Below are positions 52,649 through 62,343 of a stretch of 64,000 nt of DNA, piece by piece. The stretch lies in assembly GCA_945860865.1 (NCBI GenBank), contig CAMARW010000004.1:62001-126000 (forward strand). Direction: 5' to 3'. The notes beneath the pieces were generated by a model, which was not told where the DNA came from, searched no databases, and saw only the letters and a list, made by a program, of their open reading frames with translations. How positions within the stretch are numbered: the stretch's first letter is position 1; every line of letters starts with the position of its first letter. This DNA comes from Chitinophaga pinensis (lineage in GTDB: Bacteria; Bacteroidota; Bacteroidia; UKL13-3). The translations under genes were made by a program, and so were the position numbers.

Positions 52649-53587
52649 TTAAAATAATCTTGTTCTTGCGCTTTCGTTGGTTGGTTGGAGAAAGAAGCTA
52701 TTGCCTTTGAGTGTTTGGTTACCCAATCGGTAACTTAAACCAATTCCATGTGATTGTTTACTTACTTGGGATATGTCTGATATAGGCAAGTTGTAATTAT
52801 AGAATACATTAAATCTATCATTTACCTTTACAAAAGCAAAAATACCTATTTGTTGCACGGGTGAGAAATTTAGCCCAACACCTAACTTGTTTTGAAAGGT
52901 ACCCATTATACCAATTTGAGTGTTAATTGGGGTATTTGTAGATGAGGAAATTACCGTGTATGCTTCAATCACAGCATCATCTAAATCGTGGCGATACCAT
53001 CCTTGCAAGCTCAAAATTGGCTCAATATTGGCACTTACATATCTAAATCTGGGCTGTTCAATCATATTTCTGTAACTTACACCAATAAAAAATTTGTCTG
53101 AGTTAGAGAAAGCTATCGAGGCATCAAAATTATTTACTGCTATTCCATTTTGGTCTACATTTATGAGCGGGTCATTGGGGTCTTGTAAATTATTTTGATT
53201 TAGGTTTAAGTTACTTTGCGTAAGATGATGTTTTAGGCCAAAAGAAAGTTTGGTAGATTCTGTGGTGGTAACGTGAAAAGCAAAAGCGTTAGCAATAGCT
53301 ATGGTGTTAATAGGGCCAATTCTATCAGAGATAACAGATACATTCCAACCTGTATTTCCATTAAACATTCTATCGTAATTTAAATAGGCATTTTGAGGAG
53401 CTCCATTTAATCCTACCCAACGGGCGTCATAACCTAATTTAATTTGATTATGGTGCATACCTGCTACAGAAGGATTAATCATAACAGGGTTGAAAATAAA
53501 GTGCTCATTACCTCCACTTAACTGTGCATTTGCGGTTTGTAAACCGAATATCAAGCTAAGTATGGGTAAAATTTTATATAACTTCAT
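52649..53587 (-). CDS. PorP/SprF-family T9SS outer-membrane protein
   Basis: 312 residues; signal peptide 1-21 (ending ANA), then a beta-barrel with the family's NEHFIFNPVMINPSVAGMHH (26-45) and YDARWVGLNGAPQNAYLNYD (49-68). SprF-like proteins are needed for secretion of a specific T9SS type B cargo encoded next to them. The 1862-residue gene 16 bases upstream carries exactly such a type B tail, so this is the likely cargo-specific partner. A strong terminator follows. Confidence 0.92.
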   Translation of the reverse strand: MKLYKILPILSLIFGLQTANAQLSGGNEHFIFNPVMINPSVAGMHHNQIKLGYDARWVGLNGAPQNAYLNYDRMFNGNTGWNVSVISDRIGPINTIAIANAFAFHVTTTESTKLSFGLKHHLTQSNLNLNQNNLQDPNDPLINVDQNGIAVNNFDASIAFSNSDKFFIGVSYRNMIEQPRFRYVSANIEPILSLQGWYRHDLDDAVIEAYTVISSSTNTPINTQIGIMGTFQNKLGVGLNFSPVQQIGIFAFVKVNDRFNVFYNYNLPISDISQVSKQSHGIGLSYRLGNQTLKGNSFFLQPTNESARTRLF

Positions 53588-53603
53588 GATTTGTGCTATT
53601 AGA

Positions 53604-56600
53604 TTATTTTGTAATATAAATATACCCAGAATAGGTTTTGTTGTTAGCTTTTGTTTTTAAAACATAGAAATAAGTATCGTTTGGCACAATACCATTACCA
53701 TCATTAAGTAACCCAGCAGATTTAACTTTTCCATCCCAATCATTTTTATAATTGGTAGCTTCAAAAATGGTTTCACCCCAGCGGTTGAAAACTACGATTT
53801 GGTTATCTGGAAACTCACTTAATCCGCGTACAAATAAGAAATCATTTATTCCATCTCCATTGGGTGTAAAGCCTTCCGAAACAACTACTCCACAGTTTCC
53901 ACCTGGGTTAGAAGCTGTCATATTTATAGCAACAGAATCAAAACATAAATTTTGATCTACAATGTAGCCATAAGACAAACCGTTGTATACTTTAAAGGCT
54001 GTATCTCCAACAATAGGCTGGAAGTTCCAAACAAATTGGTATGGACCAACCCCTCCGGCTCCTTCAAAGAAAACAACACCATTGGAGTCTTCTGGGCAAA
54101 AAATCTGTTTTAAGATTGCAGCCCTTATAGATAATTGGTTTGGTTCAGACACAATAATATCTTTAGTTATGGTGCATCCTCTGGCATCTGTAATGCTGTA
54201 AGTGTGTGTTGCCGCGCCAACGTAATAAAGTGTATCTGGAGCAGTAAAGCCAATCCAGTTGCCCACATATGGTCTTTCTCCTCCAAATGCTAACGGAGCA
54301 ATTATGGCACTATCAAAACCATTACACCTTACACCAGTAACCAAATTTAAATTTAATTGGAAAGCAGTATCAGGGTTTGTAATATTTATACTATCAATAA
54401 CAGAACAGTTGTTAGAGTCTGTAACAGTAAAATAATAAACACCAGCGGCTAAACCTGTTTGTGTTATGGCTGTTGAGCTATTGTGTAACCAGGTAATATT
54501 AAAAGGTGGTGTGCCGTTAATTGTTGTGGCATTTCCAATTCCATCGTCTGAACCAAAACAAGTAATGTTGGTAATAGTAGGCGTGGCAGTAAGCTTACCA
54601 GGTACATTTAAATAAATGCTATCCGTAAAAATACAAGTACCATTATCATATGAGCAATAGGCGTACCCAATGCGGTTGCTGTAAACGGCAATTTGTGTTG
54701 TTTCTCCGTTGTCCCAGCTATAATTAGAATATCCTGCTTTGGCTTCAATCATAACGGTATCTCCTTCACAACTAATTTTCTCTAAGCTATCAAAGATAAT
54801 ATCAAAACCTTCGTCTATAATATCAATGTTAATATTTCCTGCACCGCAATTTGGAGCGCCATCAAATTTTTGAACCAAGGCACTAACCCTTGTATTGGTA
54901 ATTGGATTGATAGTAATGCTATCAGTATAATAGGTAGAAACATTATCAATCCACCAATCATATAGGTAGTTTGTTGGGGCAATTTCTAATAAACCAAAAA
55001 TATTACGTTTACATACATCATTATTAGATTGATCATCATCCTGGTTTGTTTCCCAAGTTTTTCCATTAGCACAAGCCTCGCCTACAATAAAAGTATAATT
55101 ATCTGGATTAGGTAGTGGCATTCCTGGAGAGTAGTTGGTGTAGATTATACTGTCACAATTCATCCAAATTGGGTAGCCGTTTGGCCCAGCATAAGCGCCA
55201 ATCCATGCATTATCTTTTACAATATCGGTTATAAAGTTTTGTTCAGTGGTATCATTTATAATTGCCAAATATCCGCCAGCGGATAATGCGTTTTGAGCGG
55301 CAACGCTCCAAGAGCTATTAACGTCTGCCTTGTAATAGTAATGACCTCTGTATTCTCCTACATAAGTATAGCCCGTAATTGGATCGCCCGGGGTATACAC
55401 TACTTTAGCTGGTGGTCCAAATGGATTACAATCATTTTTTAAGTTTAGTTTTAAGGTAAAAGGGGCTCCGTAACAAATTACGGTATCATTACTCGGAACA
55501 ATAGTGTAACCACCTCTGGTAACATAAACGCTATCCCAATTGTAACAACCTGTTACTGGCGTTAGGGTAGAAGCCCAACCGGTGTACCATCCTTCATTAA
55601 ATACCTCTGCGGTTCTAGTTTGTGCTCCGGTACTCCAGTTATAATTTTGAAAACCTGAAGCCATATTCACAAAGGATAAAGTAGCTGGTGCCGAACAAAT
55701 TCTTAGTGTATCGCTTGTAATTAAATCTGAATCTAATTTGCCAGAAGTGGTGGTTACAGTTACGGTATCATAACAAAAAGAATTACCAAAAGGAACTTTA
55801 ACCCAATATTCTGTGCTAGGATCTACCGGAGTAACTAAAATATTTCGAGTAGTGTCGCCTGTAGACCATTCTAAATTCCCAGGACGTCTAACCTCAATGT
55901 TTACATTGTCTAAGGTCCAACTCTCATTGCATAAATTAGTATTGTCTACCGAGTCTGTTAGCTCTGCCACCCAAGATAAATTTAAATCTGCGGTGGTATG
56001 GCGGAAAGACCTGGTAATGGTATATCTGGTGGTTAGGCCGTTTATATCACACCTTCTTGGTAAATTGGTAGAAGCAGCACCGCTGGTTGCAGGGAAACTT
56101 CCTGTGGCGGTACCATTGTAGTTTTGAGTACAACTTGGTGTATTAGAAAATGTGGTAGATAGCACATTGGTGTTTCCATTTTTAAACCTAAACCTATCCT
56201 GACCCACAACTGAACAGTTTCCTTCCCAAGTATCATGTATGTATAAATCAAAAGTTACCCTAATTGAATCATGCTGCGGAAGGCTTAGGAGGTTAAAGGT
56301 TACAGAATCGTTACCAAATGGTCCAAGTACCCTAGAGGCATTGTATAAAATAGCGTTTGTTCTGTTCCAATCTGGAAATACAGATGGAATGGCTTGAAAG
56401 CTTTGGAAGTAATCTGTGTTGTATTTAAAAGGAGGCAATGGACCTCTTAAAGTTATTTCAGAACCAGCGCAAACTGTAGTATCAGGTGTTAGTATATTGC
56501 TATTGTACAAGCTTATAAAAACACTATCAACACCTACACAACCTTCTGGCGTTACAGCGGTAAGTTTATACCACCTATTTGCACCTGTTGTTCCTACAAA

Positions 56601-59192
56601 AATAAATGAATTGGAACTACCCGTATTCCAAGAATAGCTTGTCATACCCGGTTTAGCGGTAACCAGAATAAAACTTGTTTTACACTCTGATATGGTATCA
56701 TTAACCGCTCCCAAGATAAGGTCGTTGGGGTCAATCAAATTAATGTTAACACTACCAATACACAAAGCCCCTTTTTGCCTAATTTGTACCGTTTCTACCC
56801 CAGATGAACCGGGTGTTAAAGTAGAAGTGGCAGTGGTATCGCCATTGGTCCATAAGTAAGAAATATTAGTAGATTCGTCAAATTCTACCAAACCAAAAAA
56901 GTTGTTTTCGCAGGTATCTGTAAGGTTTTGATTTTGGTTGGTAACATTCCAAAAGCCACCTTCTGGACAATTCTTTTTAATTAAATAGGCATGTCTTTTG
57001 GTGGTGTCTCCCAATAGTGTTTTTGCATTGGCCGACCAGTTTTGGTAGCCAAAATCATCGCAATTAACCAATTTAAATTGCGCGCCTGTGCCGCGTTCTT
57101 TATATAAACCAAGCCATAAATTTTGGCCGGCTAAGCTCGCAATATTGGAGATAAAATCGTTTTCTAGGTTATCATTGATAACAGCCAAGTAGCCACCTGC
57201 GGCAATTGCTTTGCTTTCTGCGTTAGACCAAGTACTGCTATTTTTTAATTTGTAATAATGATGTCCGTTAAATGAATCTACGTATTCAAAATCTACACCT
57301 ACATTTTCGCCACCAATTATGGTTCTTTTAGCAGGAGCTCCCGATGGAGAGCAATCGTACCTTGGGTAAGCTTTAAGTGTAACCGATGCACCCATACAAA
57401 TACTGGTATCGCTGGGTTCAATGCGGCCCTCACCAAAAGCAGCATAGGTACTGTCTGTTGCCACGCAACCTGCTGGCGTGGTAACGGTACAAATATACCA
57501 ACCTTTAGTAGTTACATTAATGCTTTCCGAACTACCTCCTGTGCTCCAAGCATAGGTGCCTAAGCCCGGTGTAGCAAAAATATCTCCGCTTTTTACATTA
57601 CAAAAACTGGTGGTATCTGGGCCAATATCGAAAACCAATGGCGCGCCAATTACACAATTTGGGTCGTCGTACAAGGTAATATCTTGGTTGGCAGTTAAAC
57701 CCGTTCTAATCTCTATAAGGCCATTGGGCCAATTAATAACCAAACTATCAATATTTGTGTTTGATCCTAATCCGAAGTGAATACGCTCTATTTTGCCACT
57801 GTTGGTAGTGGTGTTGCCCTGGCCGTTATATACCTTGTGTAATTTCAAATTGCCAGCGCGTATATATATTTTTGCACCCAGTGGGTCGGCCTGACTATTG
57901 CAAGAAAGCAACCTTAAATTGAAAAAATTATTTCCGGATGAGCTATTATTTCTTAAGAGTTGGGCGTTAGAAGTAGGCGTTCCGGGAACAAATACATCCA
58001 ATAAGCCATCTTTGTTAAAATCGAACACATAATACCTATTACTTCTTAAAGAAGGGGTAATTGCTCCCGACATTCTTGCAGCTCTTTGATCAGAGAAAAC
58101 ATTGTTGCCATTGTTTATCATTAGCAAGGGATTTGAGTTAGGATTACCAGACCTTGTTTCCCATAAAACATCGTAATCTCCATCGTTGTCGGCATCAAAA
58201 ATATGTGAGAAATTATAATCTAGTAAACTAGCTGCCATGGTATTATAATTTGCTGTAGAATCTACGAAAGAACCATCAGCTAAACCGCGATTTAAAAACA
58301 CTTTACAACCTAAGTTTCCTGGGCCGGGAGCTACCACGTCTTTGGTTCCCAGTAAAATATCCATATATCCATCGTGGTTTAAATCTACGATGTTGGCAAA
58401 GGCAAGCGGACTACTATTGGTTAAGCCAGTAAAAGAGGAAACTACAGAGAAAAAGCCGCTTCCGTTGTTTTCATATAAATCTATCTGAGCAGCAATATTT
58501 ATATTACTATTTTTAATAACAAGTAAATCTTCATCTAGGTCTAAATCGTAATCAATTATAGCAATGTTAGGGATTGTGGTTGCACCAAATCCACTTAAAA
58601 AGGGAGTAGGTGCGCTAAAAATTCCAGCGTTATTTCTAAAAACATTCACGCTGTATTCTCCTGTTATTACGCCAAATCCTGCAAAAATTATATCGTTGTC
58701 CTTATCTTTATCATAATCCATAATTAAAATAATGGGATCATTGGTTTGGTTTTGTGCTGCAATGTGAGCGCTTGAGGGCAAACTGGTAGCAGTTGTTACT
58801 TCTGTAAAAGAAGTTCCGCAATTGTTTCTAAATAAGCGAATGTATCCGCCTGCACCTGATCTGGTAAAAAGCAAATCTTGCAAACCATCATTATTGTAGT
58901 CAAATGAAACAACGCCTTCATTTCCATTGCCGCTACCAACAATGTTGGGTAAACCTACAAAAGCGGTAACATCGGTGAAAACACCATTGAGGTTTCTGTA
59001 CAACTTGAGGCTTGAGCTTAAATTACCACTCTGGTAAATTACATCTTCAAATCCATCGTTGTTATAGTCAACTACATCTAATATATTACCTCCAGCCGCG
59101 GGCAAGCCAGAGGAGATAATGCTATTAGCGTATTGAGAATAGGCTGAAAAATTTGCAAATAAAAGAGTTGCAAACAGTATTTTTTTCAACAT
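53604..59192 (-). CDS. Giant T9SS type B surface protein with VCBS, C-type lectin and SprB-like repeats
   Basis: 1862 residues. Signal peptide 1-20; about seven FG-GAP/VCBS repeats (37-400) with calcium-type loops such as DYNNDGFED, DLNHDGYMD, DFNKDGLLD; an ASPIC/UnbV domain (about 419-507, FGLGSNTNIDSLVINWPNG); then two copies of an Ig-like plus C-type lectin module, lectin parts at about 631-774 and 1274-1404 (HHYYKLKNSSTWSNAE, HYYYKADVNSSWSVAA); three SprB-like repeats (about 1534-1767, ITCFGSDDG, YYFTVTDSNNC); and a type B gliding-type C-terminus (about 1778-1862, GFTPNGDGINDFLFV, VFNRWGETIF). Many paired cysteines. Predicted role: an adhesin or surface filament that binds glycans. Partner PorP/SprF gene follows. 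Confidence 0.9.
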   Translation of the reverse strand: MLKKILFATLLFANFSAYSQYANSIISSGLPAAGGNILDVVDYNNDGFEDVIYQSGNLSSSLKLYRNLNGVFTDVTAFVGLPNIVGSGNGNEGVVSFDYNNDGLQDLLFTRSGAGGYIRLFRNNCGTSFTEVTTATSLPSSAHIAAQNQTNDPIILIMDYDKDKDNDIIFAGFGVITGEYSVNVFRNNAGIFSAPTPFLSGFGATTIPNIAIIDYDLDLDEDLLVIKNSNINIAAQIDLYENNGSGFFSVVSSFTGLTNSSPLAFANIVDLNHDGYMDILLGTKDVVAPGPGNLGCKVFLNRGLADGSFVDSTANYNTMAASLLDYNFSHIFDADNDGDYDVLWETRSGNPNSNPLLMINNGNNVFSDQRAARMSGAITPSLRSNRYYVFDFNKDGLLDVFVPGTPTSNAQLLRNNSSSGNNFFNLRLLSCNSQADPLGAKIYIRAGNLKLHKVYNGQGNTTTNSGKIERIHFGLGSNTNIDSLVINWPNGLIEIRTGLTANQDITLYDDPNCVIGAPLVFDIGPDTTSFCNVKSGDIFATPGLGTYAWSTGGSSESINVTTKGWYICTVTTPAGCVATDSTYAAFGEGRIEPSDTSICMGASVTLKAYPRYDCSPSGAPAKRTIIGGENVGVDFEYVDSFNGHHYYKLKNSSTWSNAESKAIAAGGYLAVINDNLENDFISNIASLAGQNLWLGLYKERGTGAQFKLVNCDDFGYQNWSANAKTLLGDTTKRHAYLIKKNCPEGGFWNVTNQNQNLTDTCENNFFGLVEFDESTNISYLWTNGDTTATSTLTPGSSGVETVQIRQKGALCIGSVNINLIDPNDLILGAVNDTISECKTSFILVTAKPGMTSYSWNTGSSNSFIFVGTTGANRWYKLTAVTPEGCVGVDSVFISLYNSNILTPDTTVCAGSEITLRGPLPPFKYNTDYFQSFQAIPSVFPDWNRTNAILYNASRVLGPFGNDSVTFNLLSLPQHDSIRVTFDLYIHDTWEGNCSVVGQDRFRFKNGNTNVLSTTFSNTPSCTQNYNGTATGSFPATSGAASTNLPRRCDINGLTTRYTITRSFRHTTADLNLSWVAELTDSVDNTNLCNESWTLDNVNIEVRRPGNLEWSTGDTTRNILVTPVDPSTEYWVKVPFGNSFCYDTVTVTTTSGKLDSDLITSDTLRICSAPATLSFVNMASGFQNYNWSTGAQTRTAEVFNEGWYTGWASTLTPVTGCYNWDSVYVTRGGYTIVPSNDTVICYGAPFTLKLNLKNDCNPFGPPAKVVYTPGDPITGYTYVGEYRGHYYYKADVNSSWSVAAQNALSAGGYLAIINDTTEQNFITDIVKDNAWIGAYAGPNGYPIWMNCDSIIYTNYSPGMPLPNPDNYTFIVGEACANGKTWETNQDDDQSNNDVCKRNIFGLLEIAPTNYLYDWWIDNVSTYYTDSITINPITNTRVSALVQKFDGAPNCGAGNINIDIIDEGFDIIFDSLEKISCEGDTVMIEAKAGYSNYSWDNGETTQIAVYSNRIGYAYCSYDNGTCIFTDSIYLNVPGKLTATPTITNITCFGSDDGIGNATTINGTPPFNITWLHNSSTAITQTGLAAGVYYFTVTDSNNCSVIDSINITNPDTAFQLNLNLVTGVRCNGFDSAIIAPLAFGGERPYVGNWIGFTAPDTLYYVGAATHTYSITDARGCTITKDIIVSEPNQLSIRAAILKQIFCPEDSNGVVFFEGAGGVGPYQFVWNFQPIVGDTAFKVYNGLSYGYIVDQNLCFDSVAINMTASNPGGNCGVVVSEGFTPNGDGINDFLFVRGLSEFPDNQIVVFNRWGETIFEATNYKNDWDGKVKSAGLLNDGNGIVPNDTYFYVLKTKANNKTYSGYIYITK
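54960..57420 (-). repeat. Internal duplication of the Ig-like/C-type lectin module
   Basis: Protein-level repeat inside the giant gene: copy A DNA about 57420-56850, copy B about 55490-54960. Both run SDTSIC/NDTVIC, a DC-P-x-G-x-PAK segment, HYYYK-type strand, GGYLAVIND/GGYLAIIND, a W-x-G turn, then FFGLVEF/IFGLLEI. Divergence shows that the duplication is old. Confidence 0.8.
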
Positions 59193-59392
59193 GCTATTAA
59201 TTTTTAAAGTGGTACTGATAGATTAAATATTGGCACAAATTAACGCATTGCCCTTAGTAATCATACCATTTAGTAAATTTTAAGATTCACAAGAGAGATT
59301 TTTAACCCATTTTTTTAGACAATTAAGCAAATTATATAGGTTTAGAAAAATATAATTAATAAGATGTGTGGTTAACATCCTAGTTCTTTTTG

Positions 59393-60415
59393 CTATTTAT
59401 CAATAGATTGTATTGTTTTTGCCAAATGTTGGATGTCGCTCTCGCTTTGATTTAAGTGAAAAACAAACCTGACTAAATTTTTCCCCATACCAGAAATTTT
59501 AATCCCATTTTGATGTAAATGTGCTTGTAGTTTTTCGGAGGTAAAATCGTCTTTAATTTTAAAAATTATGATATTGGTTTCCACTGGATACATGTATTCC
59601 ACCCAATTTTGTTGTTTCAATATTTCAGCGATAAAGCTAGCTCTTTGATGGTCTTCTTCAAGGCGTTTAACATTGTTTTGCAGGGCGTACAAACCAGCTG
59701 CAGCTAAAAAACCAGCTTGTCTCATGCCGCCACCCATCACTTTTCTTATTCTTTTTGCTTGCTTTATCATTTTACTCGAGCCCAATAATAAAGACCCAAC
59801 AGGTGCACCTAAACCTTTACTTAAACAAATTGAGATGCTATCAAACATAGCTCCGTATTGTTTAGCATCCTGGTTTTTAGCAACCATTGCGTTAAAGATG
59901 CGCGCTCCATCGAGGTGAAACGGAATATTATTTTGAACACAAACAGATTTAATTTTAATGAGTTCTTCCCAATCCCAGCAGGCGCCACCGCCTTTATTCA
60001 TCGTATTTTCTATGCATACCAAGCTGCTATTTGGAAAATGAACATCATCTTTATTAATTGCCTCAACAACATCTTTTGCTGTATATAAGCCCCTTTCTGA
60101 ACCAATAAGTTTTACAGATGCTCCGCTATTGAAAGCAATGCCTCCTCCCTCGTATAAATATATATGCGAACGGGCATCACAAATTACCTCTGAGCCCGGT
60201 TGAGTATGCAATTTAATTGCAATTTGGTTAGTTTGTGTGCCACTGCTGCAAAATAATGCATCTTCCATTCCAAATAGTGTAGAGGCATAGTTTTGCAGGG
60301 CATTAATGCTAGGATCTTCTCCAAATACATCGTCGCCAACCTCCGCATCCATCATTACTTGTAGCATTTCTTTTGTGGGCTTGGTAACAGTATCGCTCCT
60401 TAAATCTAATTTCAT
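59393..60415 (-). CDS. Low-specificity threonine aldolase (beta-eliminating lyase)
   Basis: PLP enzyme cleaving threonine and allo-threonine to glycine and acetaldehyde; 340 residues. DLRSDTVTKPTKEML (3-17), GDDVFGEDPSINALQ (about 27-41), FCSSGTQTNQIAIKLHTQPG (about 54-73), HLDGARIFNA (about 167-176), and the PLP lysine in SICLSKGLGAPVGS (about 195-208). The 200-base gap upstream to the giant gene is AT-rich without a recognisable gene. Divergent from lgt. Confidence 0.92.
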   Translation of the reverse strand: MKLDLRSDTVTKPTKEMLQVMMDAEVGDDVFGEDPSINALQNYASTLFGMEDALFCSSGTQTNQIAIKLHTQPGSEVICDARSHIYLYEGGGIAFNSGASVKLIGSERGLYTAKDVVEAINKDDVHFPNSSLVCIENTMNKGGGACWDWEELIKIKSVCVQNNIPFHLDGARIFNAMVAKNQDAKQYGAMFDSISICLSKGLGAPVGSLLLGSSKMIKQAKRIRKVMGGGMRQAGFLAAAGLYALQNNVKRLEEDHQRASFIAEILKQQNWVEYMYPVETNIIIFKIKDDFTSEKLQAHLHQNGIKISGMGKNLVRFVFHLNQSESDIQHLAKTIQSIDK

Positions 60416-60511
60416 ACCTTGTGTTTTTTTATTTAAATTGGTTCAGCAAAATAGGAAAATTTACCAGTCTATTAAAAAAAAATAGCGTTATTCGCACCAC
60501 ACAATATTAGT

Positions 60512-61669
60512 ATGTACGCAACCCTATCCGATTTATTACTAGACCTATTTGGTTTAAATATCCCATTGCCTATTCAAACCTTTGGTTTTATGATGGCACT
60601 TTCTTTTGTGGGCGCTTATTTGGTCTCTAATGCTGAACTCAAAAGAATGGAAGCAGAAGGTTTAATAAAACCTTTTTTGGTAAAGAAAAAAGTAAACGAA
60701 CCTGTAACCGCTGTAGATTATATTACTGCAGTTGTAATTGGTGCTTTTATTGGATTTAAGTTCTTAGAAATGGTATTGGATTATGATGCTTTGGTTGCCA
60801 ATCCGCAAAAGTTTATTTTAAGCGGAAAGGGGAGTTGGTTTGGGGCATTTTTGGGTGGGGCTTATGCTTATTATCAAAAGAAAAAAGAGGCTGATGCATT
60901 AAAAGGTAAAGAACTTAAAATAATTGAAGTTAAAACGCATCCATACGAATTAATGGGCAATATTATTGGAATTGGTGCCATTGGCGGAATTATTGGTGCA
61001 AAGTTGTTCCATAATTTAGAAAATATAGATGAGCTCATGGCTGATCCAATTGGCTCCTTGGTTTCGTTTAGTGGATTAACTTTTTACGGCGGATTAATTG
61101 TGGCCGCTGCAGGTATTATTTATTATGTTGGTAAACACGGTATTAAACCTTGGTATATTTGTGATGCAACAGCGGCGGGTTTAATGCTCGCTTATGGTAT
61201 GGGCAGGTTGGGTTGCCATTTGAGTGGCGATGGTGATTGGGGGATTGATAATTTGATGCCTAAACCAGAGTGGTTAAGTTTTCTGCCAGATTGGTTTTGG
61301 GCTTATACTTACCCCAATAATGTGCTTAATGAGGGTATCCCAATTGCAGGTTGTATGGGCGCGCATTGTAGTCAATTACCTAACCCTGTTTTCCCAACAC
61401 CTTTATACGAAGCAATTGTTTGTATTGGTTTGTTTGGGTTATTATGGAGTGTGCGCAAACGCTTTACCATTCCTGGTACTTTCTTCATGTTCTACTTGTT
61501 TTTAAATGGTATGGAAAGATTCTTAATAGAAAAAATTAGGGTTAACACAACCTATTCCATTTTTGAGTATAAAATTACACAAGCAGAACTAATATCGGCT
61601 GCGTTTATTTTGGTTTCTATCACAGGCATGATTGTTTTAATAAGCAAGCATAAAAAGAAATTGGCCTAA
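60512..61669 (+). CDS. lgt: Prolipoprotein diacylglyceryl transferase
   Basis: Transfers diacylglycerol from phosphatidylglycerol to the lipobox cysteine of prolipoproteins, the first step in maturing the lipoproteins seen in this window. 385 residues with about seven TM helices. Key motif GRLGCHLSGDGDWG (about 235-248), FYGGLIVAAAG (about 191-201), and the C-terminal FPTPLYEAIVCIGLF and NGMERFLIEKIR stretches. It is longer than the E. coli enzyme (291), with an insertion around residues 45-70 and 125-145, as in other Bacteroidota. Confidence 0.93.
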   Translation: MYATLSDLLLDLFGLNIPLPIQTFGFMMALSFVGAYLVSNAELKRMEAEGLIKPFLVKKKVNEPVTAVDYITAVVIGAFIGFKFLEMVLDYDALVANPQKFILSGKGSWFGAFLGGAYAYYQKKKEADALKGKELKIIEVKTHPYELMGNIIGIGAIGGIIGAKLFHNLENIDELMADPIGSLVSFSGLTFYGGLIVAAAGIIYYVGKHGIKPWYICDATAAGLMLAYGMGRLGCHLSGDGDWGIDNLMPKPEWLSFLPDWFWAYTYPNNVLNEGIPIAGCMGAHCSQLPNPVFPTPLYEAIVCIGLFGLLWSVRKRFTIPGTFFMFYLFLNGMERFLIEKIRVNTTYSIFEYKITQAELISAAFILVSITGMIVLISKHKKKLA

Positions 61670-61700
61670 TTTTTCGTTATCAAAACAAAAACGAATCAGG

Positions 61701-62258
61701 ATGAAAAGGAGCTTGTATTTTATAATTTTACTGACTTGTCTATTTATTCCAAGGCAAATATTGGCTCAAACCGAATTGGCAATAGATTCTCCATTTGTGG
61801 CAGATTATAATTATATACTACCCGATTTTATCATTGAGGCGCAACAAGACTCTAATTATGAAAAGAAATTAAGACGCTTAGTTTACAATGTTAAGAAGGT
61901 TTTACCCTATGCAAAAATGGCCAGTTTTAGGTTTCAAATGATGGAGCAGAATTTACAAGTCTTACCCACCGAAAAAGCCAGAAAAGAGTACTTAAAGCGG
62001 ACTGAAAAAGCCGTGAAGGACCAATTTATGGACGATTTAAGGAACTTAACTAGGAGTCAAGGCCGTATTTTAATAAAGCTTATTTACCGCGAAACAGGCA
62101 AAACAACTTACGATTTATTACAAACATACAGGGGCAATTTTACTGCCATTTATTGGCAAGGATTGGCAAAAGTCTTTGATGCAAACCTCAAAGAAGAGTT
62201 CAATCCCGTTGAGGATTGGCAGATAGAGCAAATTATAAAAGAGTTGGGTTTTGAATAG
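61701..62258 (+). CDS. DUF4294 protein
   Basis: 185 residues with signal peptide 1-22 (ending ILAQ), then DUF4294: YILPDFIIEAQQDSNYEKKL (38-57), RRLVYNVKKVLPYAKMA (58-74) and GRILIKLIYRETGKTTYDLL (about 121-140). Function unknown. Predicted periplasmic, rich in Lys/Arg. It starts 31 bases after lgt. Behind it an imperfect 14-bp inverted repeat (62253-62286) without a T-run may end the transcript. Confidence 0.85.
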   Translation: MKRSLYFIILLTCLFIPRQILAQTELAIDSPFVADYNYILPDFIIEAQQDSNYEKKLRRLVYNVKKVLPYAKMASFRFQMMEQNLQVLPTEKARKEYLKRTEKAVKDQFMDDLRNLTRSQGRILIKLIYRETGKTTYDLLQTYRGNFTAIYWQGLAKVFDANLKEEFNPVEDWQIEQIIKELGFE

Positions 62259-62304
62259 TAAATAAGTCTATTCTTACTTGCTATTCACACCTTGTTGATA
62301 TCCG

Positions 62305-62337
62305 TTTGGTTCAAACTTGTTTAATATTTTACCTTTG
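62305..62337 (+). promoter_or_regulatory. Promoter overlapping the family 2 glycosyltransferase start region
   Basis: TTTG (62305-62308), 21 bases, TACCTTTG (62330-62337). The ATG at 62344 is 6 bases after the box, and a second ATG follows at 62353. The TTG at 62317, which would start a longer frame, lies between the two promoter elements. Confidence 0.6.
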
Positions 62338-62343
62338 CCAATT

